DNA of 64,000 nt from NCBI GenBank assembly GCA_013397075.1, contig VWZS01003516.1:2046001-2110000 (forward strand). Reading direction: 5' to 3'. This document shows positions 54,125-64,000 of this stretch, in pieces. Made by a program: the position numbers and the translations under genes. The notes beneath the pieces are model-generated. The model saw only the letters and a list, made by a program, of their open reading frames with translations. It was not told the DNA's origin and searched no databases. Source of the stretch: Rhabdornis inornatus. Its lineage: Eukaryota; Chordata; Aves; Passeriformes; Rhabdornithidae. The first letter of the stretch is position 1. Each line of letters opens with the position of its first letter.

Positions 54125-54400
54125 CTGAAGGGTGTAATTCGTGATGGGACAAGGAGTAATGGCTTCAAACTGAAAGAGAGTAGGTTTAGATTAGATATCA
54201 AGAAGAAATTCTTGGCTCTGAGGGTGGTGAGGCCCTGGCACAGGCTGCTCAGAGAAGCTGTGGCTGCCTCACCCATGGAAATGTTCCAGGCCAGGTTGGA
54301 TGGGGCTTGGAACAACCTGGGATAGTGGAAGGGGATGGCAGAGGAGCTGGAATAAGGCGAACTTTAAGGTCCCTTCCAACCCAAACCATTCTGTGACTCA
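54125..54400 (+). mobile_element. CR1 LINE 3' region, sense orientation
   Basis: Sense CR1 tail: GATGGGACAAGGAGTAATGGCTTCAAACTGAAAGAG, AGGTTTAGATTAGATATCAAGAAGAAATTC, GGTGAGGCCCTGGCACAGG, GGCCAGGTTGGATGGGGCTTGG, GGTCCCTTCCAACCCAAACCATTCTGTG. Its end lies at about 54400 with one terminal ATTCTGTG unit. It is well preserved compared with the other copies, so relatively young, but still a truncated non-coding fragment. Confidence 0.9.
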
Positions 54401-56680
54401 GACATACCTAAAGCAATTTTCAGAGTGGCAAGGAACAGCACATCCCCTGCTCCCCTGTCCCACTTGACCCTCACAGCACATAAAGATGAAGTGGAAATCC
54501 ATGTGATAAGGAGGAAATCCATGAGCAGCACCAGACCAGGACACACTGAGTGGTACCAGCACAGACAACGCAGTTTGAGGGCTCCTCCTTCAGGTACAAC
54601 TTTCCATTTGTCTTTACTAAATTACAGCTCTCAGGTCATTTTGTCATTTTGGACAGATCAGATCATGTGGCCTGGGTTCCTGGGTAAGAAAAAAGGTAAG
54701 GTTGCCAGTATTTGGGCTAAAATGAGAATATCATCAGATTCAGTCAAGACTCTGTAACTGGGTGGTAGGATCACTGTTTTCCACCATGAAGCGTCCCTTA
54801 CATATGGGCCTTATGTAATGAGTATGTATAAATATGTAATAAATACACAATTAGGTGCACATTGTATGGTTCAAGACAACATTGGCATGTGGCTCTTGGA
54901 GTCAGGCAGGATGACCACTGTGATACACAGCATGAACAGCACAGACAGAAAAACCTGCACATTGTCAGATCCCTCTCTGTGAACTGCCTCAAAAAACACA
55001 GCAGAAGTCCCCAGTGCAAATTACAGCAACAGAAATACATCGTAATTTGTTTACAGGCTGTCTTCTGACTTCAGCATGAAATGCATTCTGCTTCCACTGA
55101 AAAGTCTGTGATACAACAATCATATAAAATCCAAGTTAAGCCAGGGAAACAATTATTAGCGTTGCAGGGAGCAAACCAAGTAATTCAAACTGCAGAACAA
55201 AACCCAAAGCACTGCTGCAAAATGCCGTGAGCATTTGTACATCTCACCTCTTTCAGCTTCAGCAAAAACTCAACAAGCATTTACTCTGAAGTACAGCAAC
55301 AGAACCTCCTGGACTAATTTTTCAGCAGGGCTCCCAGCACTGTTGTATCCCCCACATGATGACCAATGAATATAATTGCAGTATTGATATTATAGAAATT
55401 CTGAAGTCATTTTTGCACCCAGAAATAAAATCATTTGTAACTCTACACATGTTTCATGGAGCATGCACATTTTTTAAGACTTTAAAGGCAAGTATCACAA
55501 CTTCACCAACTAAAATCTACGCCGCCGTCAAACAATAATAGGTGTTTTACCTAAATGTGTAGATCTGAAGTAAATCATGAGGCAAAAATATCAGCTGCTG
55601 TAACAAATAACCTTCTAGTCCTTGTGGCAATGGAAAAAAAATGTCTTCTTTCCTTCTATCTGCTCCTCTGGAGAGAAACTCTGAAGATTTCAAGTGCTAG
55701 AAAACAAGAAAGAGGACAAAACCCACCCACACATGAAGCATTTTGTGTGATTTCTATGGTGATTGTGTTTTTCTTCAGGGTTGACTCAAAGTTTTTAAGC
55801 ACAAAGCGTAACCAAGGCATGTTATGCAAAAAAGGTTTCAGACAACAAACCTTCTTAAGTATTTTCAACAAAAGTTATTGATGGAAAATGTTGGCTCCAA
55901 AGAGCCACTAGTAAACAAGAGAGAAGAAATACCCACTCAAGAACAGTGCTTCATGCCCCCCTGCCATTGTCTGATAAATACATAGCAAACCCCTCTCTGC
56001 ACACAACAACCTCAAGATCCCAATAATTGCCTTTAAGCAGTGGCCCAAATGCTTATCTGGAGATCAAATTCACATTACCAGCAGGAATAAGGATCTTGTA
56101 AATGCCTTCTATTTGCAGAATCCCTCTCCCCACACTGGAAGAAATAATGCTTAGGAAAAGAGAAAGTTCCACACCAAAGAGCAATAAATTCTTTTAGAAA
56201 GCTCTCTTCTTTCAATTGCAGTGAGACACCAAAACAGGCTGAGTAGATCTTTGTTAGAATTACTGTTTTTTTTCAGCTGCTAAACATTTTTGGTTCACCT
56301 GTGCAAGCACTGGTTGTCAGGATAATGTGATGGGAAAAGTTTGGGGGAATTTTTTTAATGCATGTACATTATCTGAATATGCTCCATAAACACTTCTGAT
56401 ACGTAAACAACATTTTGATTTTCCACTTTTTTGTAAGAAGTGTTTGAGGGCTTGAAAACTCTGGTTTTGACCCAAAATAAGTAGTTCTGGCATCTGCAAA
56501 CCTGTATATTTTTTAAAATAACAGCAATCTTAAAAACATGCCTACCAGCTGCAGGAGTAAGCATTATCTGCAAGTTCCCAGATGCTTTCAAACCCTATCA
56601 AAGCCAATGAAGGCTAATTAGGACTGGCTCCCCATTCCTTGGAGGCACCCAGTGTCTTATGCATTTGAGTTACTAAAGAG
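54401..56680. other. Intronic stretch without recognisable features
   Basis: About 2.3 kb of AT-rich intron. No exon, transposon or RNA gene recognised. Confidence 0.35.
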
Positions 56681-56756
56681 TAATAATTAATAATAATTAA
56701 CAATAATTAATAATGATTAATAATGATTATTATTAATAATAACTATAATAATATTT
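56681..56756. repeat. AAT/ATT-rich microsatellite
   Basis: An imperfect (AAT)n array with TAATAATTAA motifs that turns into (ATT)n midway, giving a partly self-complementary AT-rich block of about 75 bases immediately before a CR1 remnant. Confidence 0.85.
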
Positions 56757-56837
56757 CATTACAGAGCACTATAGAAACAGCACAGGCAAACAGGGAGGGG
56801 AAGCAAAACCCCCACATTCTCAAAGTCAGCATCAGAG

Positions 56838-56943
56838 CAAGGTCTGGTCTAGTGGAAAGTGTCCCTGCCCATGGCAGAGGAGTTGCAATTAAATTATCTT
56901 TAAGGCCCCTTGCAGTCCAAACCATCCTAGGATTCTGTGGCTG
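56838..56943 (+). mobile_element. CR1 LINE 3'-end fragment
   Basis: Sense CR1 terminus: GGTCTAGTGGAAAGTGTCCCTGCCCATGGCAGAGGAGTTG, ATCTTTAAGGCCCCTTGCAGTCCAAACCATCCTAGGATTCTGTGG. About 105 bp; strongly 5'-truncated. Confidence 0.9.
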
Positions 56944-59134
56944 AATCCCAACAAGTCCCAGCTGTGCCTCCTGCAAGGGGCAGAGAGAGACATGAAAGGT
57001 TCTTGTGGAACACAGGGCTCAGAATGGTGTGAGGCACCCTAAGAAAGAAAATAAACCAGCCCCATTCCATCCCTGCCCTTCCCCAGTGCCCCTCAGGGAG
57101 CCTGCACTCCTCTCCCTGGGATCTTTCACCAGGGAGCACCACAAGATTATTCCAAGCCAGAAATGGGACTGTGTTCATGAAGAGATGCCACCCAGGTGCT
57201 GCACATAGACATAGAGTGCAGCTGTGGGAGGAACAAGTGTAATTTTGTGGGTTTGTGTGCAGGGTGGGCTCTGGGATGCCCTCCCAGCAACCCTTCTTTG
57301 GCTAACTCTGTCCTCCTCAACCTGTCAGCTGCTCCTGATCAGAGACTTTGTTCTTGAGATCACATCTCCTCTTGGCACTGCTCCTCTCAGGACTTCACCC
57401 ACTGAGGCTGCCACAAGGTCACTTTTCGTTGCTTTAACCAAGTCCTGCAGCTGCTGATGGATAATATTGGCAATTTTCACTGACTGTTTACCCACCCATT
57501 TAACCCTCCAACACAAAGCCAATCTATCTGAGACATAAAAAGGAAGGTGTCCAAGAAGTTCATTCCAGATAGCACAGATAACTTAGACTCCCTGATTGAT
57601 TAAAACAGCCTAATTGGATTTGATTACAGCCACTGTCATAGGCTGGGTGTAAATGTATCTGGTTGATAACCATATTCTCCTCTGATTGGGAATTCATCTC
57701 CCAAAACTACACAAAGCACAGTCTGTGCAAAGTCAGAGTGCCTAAATAACAACCAAGCACACCAATCTGTAGAGTTAGTGTCTTGCCAGCTCTGAGACAG
57801 CTTAAACTCAAGCCCTTGCTGAATAATTGATCAAACTTTCTCTGTGCAGAGCCAGAGCCATCAACAATAGATCACACAAATGGGACATGAGCACGAAGTC
57901 TCCTTAATGACTACTCAACCCCATCAGTCATGACATTAACCTACCTAAGGCACATCTGAGGCTGCTTCTCAAAACAAAGCTGCCTGATGTTTTTAGAAAT
58001 GTCCCCTGATTATTATGACTGCTCCTCTTCACTTTAGAGATGTCTCCACAGCTGAGCAGCACCAGTGAAGGATGTACCCAGATGGAACTCACTTGTCTCC
58101 CACGTGCACAGGAAGAAAAAAGAACACTCCAAGAAGACAAATAAACATCCCAGACTCCTGAAGATGGGTCCCTCAGGAAGTGCTGGCATCATTACTTGGA
58201 GCAAAAGCAAGGCACAGTGCTGCACTTCCCAAAACCTGACACAGCTGGAAGTGCTCTCGCTGCCACAGTGCTTCCAGCTCATCCTCAGTCACACCACACC
58301 CACACTTCCTCCATAATTACCCCTCTGCACTGAACAGGACCCATTTCATGGTGACCTAAGCATATTAAACCAGTGCTACAGCCAGCAGTAGCAATCTGTG
58401 GGGATCCATTCGGTTTAAGGTGCCCTGCAACCTCAAAAATATTTGGTTTGATAACTCATTTTTGTCTTTAAACCTCTAAAAATGCTATTAAAAGCCTGCC
58501 TGTAGGATTCACGAGCCCAGCAGCCCTTTAGCTTTTGAATTCTCTCTGCACCTTTGGAACTGCAGCCCAGTTCTTCATTAAAGCCCTCTCCATCCTCTCC
58601 TCCAAGACATAAAGGTGCCTATCTTTGTGAAAAACAAACTCTCCTCCAAGGCAGCATCCCTGGAGAATATCCCCCCACCCCTTGAATCAAAACAGGGAGG
58701 AAACAGATTTTAAATATTCTCCAATTTGCTTTGAAGTCCCACTATGTACCTAAATGTTTTCTCACATGGACAGGTGCATGTGCACAAGTACAGGCTCTTT
58801 GTGGAAGTACCTGTGTTTCACGTATTTAGAAAAAAATACATGAGTGCAATCAATATTTTCCACAAAGCAGACTTTTAAAAGATTTGCTTTCAACACAGCC
58901 AGATGTGATGCAGGCCTATTATTAGCAAGAATTTAGGCAATGTTACATGAAAATGAAACAAGAAAGGAAAACTAGAACCAAGATACAATTACATAAACTT
59001 TCAAATTGAAGTTAATCACTTCCACTATTTAAAAACTACTCTGAAGAGTCACATGTATGTTTCCTCTTTTAAATATATTCTCTTGGGAGATCTCTGATTT
59101 TAAAATATACAGAATGGTCTTAATATTATGAGGA
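56944..59134. other. Intronic stretch without recognisable features
   Basis: About 2.2 kb of intron. No exon, transposon or RNA gene recognised. Confidence 0.35.
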
Positions 59135-60030
59135 TACCATCAAATCATGAAATCATTTAGGCTGGAAAAGACCTATAAGATCACCAAGCCCAACAAGCAC
59201 TGCCAAGCCCACCACTAAACCATGTCCCCAAGTGTCACATCTACACCTCCTTTAAATCCCTCCAGGTATGGTGACTCTACCACTGCCCTGGGCAGCCTGT
59301 TCTGATGCTTGACAACCTTTTCCATTACATTTTTTTTCCTAATATCCAGTTTAAACCTCTTCTAGTACAGCATGATGCCATTTCCTCTTGTCCTATTTCT
59401 TGTTCCCCACAGAACCTGACCCTCACCTGGCTGTCCCCTCCTGTCAGGGAGTTGTGCAGAGCCAGAAGGTCACTCCTGAGCCTCCTTTCCTCCAGACTGA
59501 GCTCCCCCAATGCCCTCAGCTGCTCCTGGTGCTCCAGACCCTTCCCCAGCTCTGTTCCCTTCCCTGCACACTCTCCAGCCCCTCAATGTCTTTCTTGACA
59601 TGAGAGGACCAAAACTGAATCCAAGATTCAAGGTGCAGCCTCACCAGTGAGAGTCCAGAGGGACAATCACTGCTGTGGTCTGCCTGGCCACAGTATTCCT
59701 GACCCAGCCCAGGATGCCTTTGGTCTTCTTGCCCACCTGGGCATACCTGGCTCCTGTTCATTGCTGTCAACACCCCCAGCACCTTTTTCTCCAGGCAGTT
59801 TTCCAGACACTCTGCCCCCAGCCTGTGGTGGTACATGGGTTGTTGTGATCCAGGTGTTGGACCTGGCACTTCACCTTGTGGTCTCATAAAATTTGGCTTG
59901 GTCCTCCAATCCAGCTTCTGCATCCCTCTGCAGAGCCTTCCTTCCCTCCAGCAGATCAACAATCCCATCCAACCTGATGCTGTCACCAACACACTCAATC
60001 CCTTCATCCAGATCATCAATAAAGGCTAAA
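59135..60030 (-). mobile_element. CR1 LINE fragment, about 900 bp, the longest here
   Basis: Antisense CR1 of the type beginning AAATCATTTAGGCTGGAAAAGACCTATAAGATCACCAAGCCCAAC, then ACCACTAAACCATGTCCCCAAGTG, CTGCCCTGGGCAGCCTGTTC, CCTAATATCCAGTTTAAACC, GCCATTTCCTCTTGTCCTATT, CCTCAATGTCTTTCTTG, GAGGTGCAGCCTCACCAGTG-like, and ending near CCCTTCATCCAGATCATCAATAAAGG. Order and content match an avian CR1 family (X/Y type suspected) read backwards. Minus strand, 5'-truncated, with frameshifts; the frames called inside are not genes. Confidence 0.9.
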
Positions 60031-61549
60031 CAGCACTGGCTCCTGTACCTTTAATTAAAACCATTAAAAATATCATCAAATGACCCACAGTTCTTTTGGT
60101 ACTGACCTGAACTCTGTCCAAGCTAAAGTCATTTCCAATTGAGCTGAAGCCATAGTTACTGGAAACCAAACTTCTCTCACTTCTGATGCTTTAGCCAGCA
60201 GAAACAATGAATTATTTAGCAATTAAACCAGAGCAGACAGCTGTAAAATGTATCTCTGATCACCTCAAGTCACCACTGCCACCTCTTCTGGCAGCCCAGA
60301 ACCACAGAGGAAGAGAGACTTTCTGGCTCTTCTGCCTTTCTCAGAGGAACAGCTCTGACACAAGGACAGAAGCGGACACTACCTGAGCTCTCAGGATGCC
60401 CCTGCTCCTCCCAAAGTTCCCCAGACAAGAGAATCCCCCAGCCCTGCTCCATACAAGTACAGGAAAGGCTGGCATCTGCTGAGGTTGGATATAAAGCCAA
60501 ACAGAACAATCCAGATTTTCTCACTTAAATAAAAATCATAGTTTATATCTAAGTGGAATTTAATACAAGTACACCAAGCCAAGGAATGCCAATTTATTCA
60601 TTTTAACTTCAGACTTCCCTCCAGTCTTTTTCATTTCAGGTTATTATTTCTCAATCAAAACATTTAACAATTTTCAAACAGATGAGGACTCAACTGTCAG
60701 ATGTGGATCCCTGCTTTAAAATATAACTCATGGAAGGACAGATTCTGCAAGGTAAAATTGTACTATTACTACTCTAAACAAACCAGGTTAGCTCCTAATT
60801 CTGCTAAGGCCATGCTGAAGCACCAAATGACTCCATGTTGTGGAAAATCCACAACTCCACCCATCAGCCTGGGGCTTGCCTGAGATGACCCTTCCTTAGG
60901 GACACAGCCTTGAAAGAAAATGAGGAACAGCAAACATAAAGGAACATCACCAAATGGCAAAAGGGGGAGGGAAATTAGACTCTTGATTAAGTCCAATCTT
61001 TTTAATGAAAAGCTCAAGCCTAGGATTTTTTTCCTGAGAGTTCATACATTGCTTTATGCCATCCTGGCATCTCTTAAAGGCCCACGTGATTATTTTCCCC
61101 AAAGCTGGCAAAAGATGAAGCAAAATCAACCCAGTAATCTTCAAGAAGCATTGAAGTTGTCATTTTTATAGCAAATCAGGAGGGGACTGACAGGACTGTG
61201 TCTAACAGCAGCAGTCCAGGTTCAGAAACTCACCAGTGCTGTGACCTGAAATATTAAGGGAAATACCTGGCAGCTGCATCACTGTCACAACCACGAGCTG
61301 AGCCAGGGTGGGTCAACAACACCATCAATCAAAACAACATCCTCATCAATCAAAAATCTGAAGGCAATCATCCCTCAAATAATTTCTATTATAATGTGGT
61401 AAGAAAACCCAACAACTCCCAGGTTCCCAGACACAGCCAAGCCCCCATGATTACAAGAACACCTGTTCTTTGTCACTATCTCAAAACCCAGCTTTCCTAT
61501 TCTTTTATTCTCCCTAAAATTCGTGTCTGTGCACACGAACCCTTTCCGT
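60031..61549. other. Intron 1 just downstream of the CpG island
   Basis: About 1.5 kb of AT-rich sequence that forms the first part of intron 1 in the gene direction. A duplicated ATCAATCAAAA motif occurs at about 61325-61355. No exon or transposon recognised. Confidence 0.35.
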
Positions 61550-61792
61550 GAGGAGCACACAGAGAGCACACCCCGCCAGCGCTCCCTGTGAGACCCGCGG
61601 GCAGCGGAGAGGGGCACCGCCCCAGCCGGCCCGAGGAAGGGACAGCGACCCCCGAACCTCCTGCTCCCACCCCCCGGCCCCGCGGCGGAGGGACCTCACC
61701 GTCCCAGGGCCAGGGCCACTGGAGCTGGGCCCGGTTTCCCCCTCCGTGCCCGTCCCCGGAGCCCTCAGCACCCCTCAGTACCCGCTTCTATC

Positions 61793-62107
61793 AGCATCCT
61801 GCATCCCTCAGCATCCCGTTCCCACCAGCATCCCGCACCCCGCAGCATCCCGCTCCCTCTCCCGTCAGCATCCCACAGCATCCCGTTCCCGTCAGCATCC
61901 CGCTCCCATCACCGTCCCGCTCCCTGCAGCGTCCCGCTCCCTGCAGCTTCCCGCTCCCTCTCCCATCATCATCCCTCTTCCATCACCATCCCTCTCCCAT
62001 CACCATCCCGCTCCCATCTCCATCTCGCTCCCATCACCATCCCGCTCCCTTCCCCGTCACCATCTCCATTCCGCTCCCATGCCGCTCCCTCTCCCATCAC
62101 CATCCCT
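61793..62107. repeat. CATCCCGCTCC-type minisatellite beside exon 1
   Basis: Roughly twenty irregular units built from CAGCATCCCGCTCC, CATCACCATCCCGCTCC and CATCCCTCTCC, each about 12-19 bases. On the gene (minus) strand these read as repeated GGGAGCGGGATGG(T/A)GATGGGAGAGGG, with closely spaced runs of three or more G. The array lies within the first 400 bases of intron 1 and inside the CpG island. Confidence 0.8.
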
Positions 62108-62173
62108 CTGCCCGCACCCCGGGCCAGCGCGGCCGCCGCCGCCGCCCCCTCCCCGGGCGCCGCCCGCACTCAC

Positions 62174-62186
62174 GGTCCGTGTCCAT
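62174..62186 (-). CDS. Putative first coding segment (M-D-T-D) of the same gene, inside the CpG island
   Basis: Seen: on the minus strand an ATG at 62186 in strong Kozak context (GGCCATGGAC) is followed by GAC ACG GAC C and then a consensus donor GTGAGT beginning at 62173. The same frame has a TGA just upstream of 62498 and no intervening ATG, so this is the first ATG available in that frame. The split is phase 1. The frame continues correctly into the exon at 914-1469 if the acceptor at 1490 (CAG) or 1478 (TAG) is used, giving M-D-T-D then about 4-8 residues before the internal Met-Ala-Ser. Position within the CpG island, the Kozak site, the donor and frame agreement support it. Against it, both in-frame acceptors have poor pyrimidine tracts. 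If a better acceptor at 1621 is used instead, this ATG would only open a nine-codon upstream ORF. The 5' end of the exon and the transcription start are not determinable by eye. Confidence 0.5.
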
Positions 62187-62278
62187 GGCCTGGGCCCGGC
62201 CTGCCGCGCTCCGTGCGCGGTGCGGAGCGGAGGGAGCCCCGCAGGGACGCGGCCGGCAGCGCGGAGGGTGCGCGCTGG

Positions 62279-62398
62279 CCCCACTCGGTTCTGCCCCGCT
62301 GGGTCCGGCCCCGCTCGGTCTGGCCCCGCTCGGTCCGGCCCCGCTCGGTTCTGCCCCGCTCGGTCCGGCCCCGCTCGGTTCATCCCCGCCCGGCGCGG
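62279..62398. repeat. 15-bp GC-rich tandem repeat, eight units, upstream of the start codon
   Basis: Eight contiguous 15-bp units (CCCCGCTCGGTTCTG, CCCCGCTCGGTCCGG and variants) occupy exactly 120 bases. On the gene strand they end about 93 bases upstream of the ATG at 62186, so they lie in the 5' UTR or core promoter. The unit length being a multiple of three explains the open Pro-Ser-Gly-Ala-rich frame here, which lacks an ATG in the frame of the start codon. Confidence 0.9.
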
Positions 62399-62520
62399 GC
62401 AGCGGGGGGAGCCGGGCGCGGCCGCGGGGTCCCGCGGGGACGCGGAGGGAGCGGCGCTGTCTCTGCCGGGGCGGCACCGGGGACCGCGGCTCTGACACAT
62501 TTCACCCCAAAATGAGCCAG

Positions 62521-62949
62521 GGGAGGGGAAGGGCTTCGCTGCGTCTTCCAAAATGTTGTACCGTGTCTTTTCATGGGTCCTGAGGACTGGGCTGGCCGGT
62601 TGGTAGCACGTGTGAAATACAACAGGCAACCCACACCCCCGCCGGGATGGACAGCGACAACTCGCAGCCCTGTGTCAGAATCACCCCCTCAGCCGGGTGC
62701 ACTGAGCCTGTCTCTCGGATTTAATTGCTAGCTCACTTTTCAAAACTCTCTTATAGGAAAAAAACGACTTACTCCCCATCTCCAATAACCCTTAGCAGCT
62801 GAGGGCTGGCTCTTATGTCCTGCCTTATTTCCCATATCCAGGTTTACATTGCTGTGACTAAAGAGGAAGCAGTTTGGCGTCTGTTACAGAAAGCTCAAGC
62901 TGCTGAAAGATAATGTTGCTGTTTCTATTACAGCCAAACTATGTCACAG
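62521..62949. other. Upstream flank of the CpG-island promoter
   Basis: About 430 bases in which composition returns from GC-rich to AT-rich. No exon or element recognised. Confidence 0.35.
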
Positions 62950-63385
62950 CATAGAGAGTGACCCAAGGGCTATGAAGATGGTGAAGGGCCAGAGGTGAAG
63001 CCATACAAGAGCAGCTGAGGTCACTTGGAGGGGACTGAAGGGTGAACTTACACAGTCTACAACTTCCTTTTCTGGAAGAGAGGGTCAGGCACTGATTTCT
63101 TCTCTGGTGCCCAGTGGCAGGACCTGAGGGAATGGCCTGAAGTTGTTTAAGGGGGTTTAGGTTGGATATTTGGAAAAAAGTTCTTCCTCCAAAGGGTGGT
63201 AGGGCACTGAACAGGCTCCCCAAGGTAGCGGTCACAGCACCAAACCTGACATAGTTCAGTAAATGTTTGGACAAGGCTTTCAGGCACATGGTGTGACTCT
63301 TGGGGTGTCCTGTGCTGGGCCAGGAGTTGGACTTCAATGATTGTTGGAGGTCCCATCCATCTCAGGATCTTCTACAGTTCTAAGT
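62950..63385 (+). mobile_element. CR1 LINE 3' region, diverged, sense orientation
   Basis: Sense CR1 tail, about 435 bp: CCAGTGGCAGGACCTGAGGGAATGGCCTGAAGTTG, GGGGGTTTAGGTTGGATATTTGGAAAAAAGTTCTTCC, AAAGGGTGGTAGGGCACTGAACAGGCTCCCC, GGCCAGGAGTTGGACTTCAATGATTGTTGGAGGTCCCATCCATCTCAGGATCTTCTACAGTTCT. The PAGGAGTTGGACT-type 3' end marks a different CR1 subfamily from most copies here. It lies about 450 bp upstream of the CpG island. Confidence 0.9.
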
Positions 63386-64000
63386 CCTAAGTACTAGGAG
63401 CAAGACACAGCTTAGCACATTTTTCAATTACTTGTAGCTGATGAAGTTCCGGGAGTCCCATTTCCAAATGGAGGAGGGAAATATTCCATTATGTGGCTTA
63501 ATTGGGTTTGAGGACCCAATTTTAGGATCAATGAAAATGGGCTGAGAAAGCCACATAACAAGCTTTGTAAAATCTAGAGGCAACTCCAGATATAGAATTG
63601 AACTTCAAAATGAAACATTCCAGAAAAGAAAGGATAAAATATCAGTGTCATTTGAAGAAACCTGCTATGCATGTCTCATGTGATGAGAGAATACAAACAC
63701 TCTGCATAGGGTCCTGTTACATAAGACACGTAAGTACAATACTAGAATAAACCTCAAAGTATCTTTTAGTCCTTTGAGATCAGGTCTCCCTTTAGAATCC
63801 TAAAAAAAAAGGCAACAAAAAGAAAGCACACTGCTTTTGATTTTAGTCTGAAAAAGAAAGGGTTTAGAGTGAATGGAACAGTCTCTCCAGCTTTGTAATA
63901 TGTCTTTATGCAGATGATGATTAATTAATTGTTCTCTGCGCTCATTACAGTAGAGATGTGCAATTGGTAGCAACATAAATTTACTTACTAAGAGAATTTC
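63386..64000. other. Upstream flanking sequence
   Basis: About 600 bases of AT-rich DNA beyond the CR1 copy. I see no exon, promoter or transposon in it. Confidence 0.35.

Larger units (their letters stand above)
1490..62173 (-). other. Giant first intron (about 60.7 kb) of the minus-strand gene
   Basis: Inferred from the GTGAGT donor at 62173 and the acceptor near 1490 (alternatives: 1478, or 1621 with a much better pyrimidine tract). Between them I found no further convincing exon on either strand: frames are short, lack paired splice signals, or sit in repeats. The intron holds CR1 LINE fragments, LTR copies, microsatellites and one large minisatellite, nearly all in its 5' half (window coordinates above 31 kb). 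Unrecognised 5' UTR exons or alternative promoters inside it cannot be excluded by eye. Confidence 0.5.
62057..62500 (-). promoter_or_regulatory. Possible upstream ORF overlapping the exon-1 start
   Basis: An ATG at 62500 on the minus strand opens a frame (starting M-C-Q-S-R-G) that runs past the ATG at 62186 in another frame. If transcription starts upstream of 62500 and the exon extends that far, ribosomes would meet this ATG first. In the spliced mRNA the frame would change at the donor. The 5' end of the transcript is unknown, so its inclusion is inference. Confidence 0.25.
61550..62520 (-). promoter_or_regulatory. CpG-island promoter and exon-1 region of the minus-strand gene
   Basis: Seen: an abrupt change from AT-rich sequence to about 1 kb of very GC-rich, CpG-dense DNA, most extreme at about 62.12-62.50 kb. 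It contains a start codon and splice donor on the minus strand (62186 and 62173), many GC-box-like CCGCCC/CCCCGC words and no convincing TATA box. CpG islands of this kind mark housekeeping-like or developmental promoters in vertebrates. The island also holds two tandem arrays, annotated separately, one on each side of the start codon. Long frames seen here on both strands follow from GC-rich sequence and repeat periodicity. A divergent plus-strand transcript is possible, but I see no exon for it. Confidence 0.75.

Noticed and set aside
59305..60029. Overlapping frames of 60-167 codons on both strands as genes
   Set aside because: They fall entirely within an antisense CR1 fragment with frameshifts.
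62097..62498. Longer N-terminus upstream of M-D-T-D in the same frame
   Set aside because: That frame contains no ATG between the upstream TGA and 62186; it opens with GTG, and the sequence is a 15-bp repeat translated as Pro-Ser-Gly-Ala.
61548..62583. Plus-strand frames of 315 and 331 codons over the CpG island
   Set aside because: Composed of Pro/Ser/His/Ala repeats from the two tandem arrays in GC-rich DNA where stops are rare; they overlap a better-supported minus-strand start codon and donor.
1..64000. tRNA, rRNA, CRISPR, operon or bacterial mobile-element features
   Set aside because: No cloverleaf-compatible A/B box pair, rRNA motif, direct-repeat/spacer array or clustered co-directional ORFs with ribosome-binding sites was seen; the DNA is vertebrate in character.

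Overview
The window looks like avian nuclear DNA, probably a neognath and possibly a passerine. It is AT-rich, gene-poor and interspersed mainly with CR1 LINE 3' ends on both strands, plus solo LTRs and one sharp CpG island. There is no bacterial gene organisation: nearly all short open frames are chance frames in intronic sequence or lie inside repeats.

The only gene I can support is on the minus strand and appears to span almost the whole window. Its 5' end is a CpG island at about 61.55-62.52 kb. There an ATG in strong Kozak context is followed, after only 13 coding bases (M-D-T-D plus one base), by a consensus GTGAGT donor. About 60.7 kb away, at 914-1469 (start possibly at 1489), lies an exon of about 185 codons that ends in a GTAAGC donor. 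The exon-1 phase joins in frame to either of two nearby AG acceptors. A better-looking acceptor at 1620/1621 would instead make the second exon begin as 5' UTR with translation starting at ATG 1469. The encoded N-terminus is a short hydrophobic/amphipathic stretch followed by an acidic, aromatic, Ser-rich low-complexity region. I cannot name the family with confidence; a synaptotagmin-16-like N-terminus is only a guess.

Layout: 1-913, next intron; 914-1469/1489, coding exon; about 1.5-62.17 kb, giant first intron. The left half of that intron (to 31.5 kb) is almost free of recognisable transposons: one CR1 scrap, a 38-base poly(A) and small motifs, including RFX X-box-like palindromes. The right half holds CR1 copies at about 31.5, 32.8-33.5, 34.1-34.5, 35.6, 37.6-38.2, 54.1-54.4, 56.8 and 59.1-60.0 kb. 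It also holds one well-delimited solo LTR (34752-35503), two related LTR-like copies (about 49.75-50.41 and 52.6-53.27 kb), and a 37-unit 18-bp minisatellite (41050-41715) that keeps frames open on both strands. Beyond the CpG island are upstream flank and another CR1 (62.95-63.39 kb).

Nothing here amounts to a new multigene system. The points most worth following are the giant intron with its tiny first coding segment, the bidirectionally open minisatellite, the two repeat arrays flanking the exon-1 start codon, and the lopsided transposon distribution.
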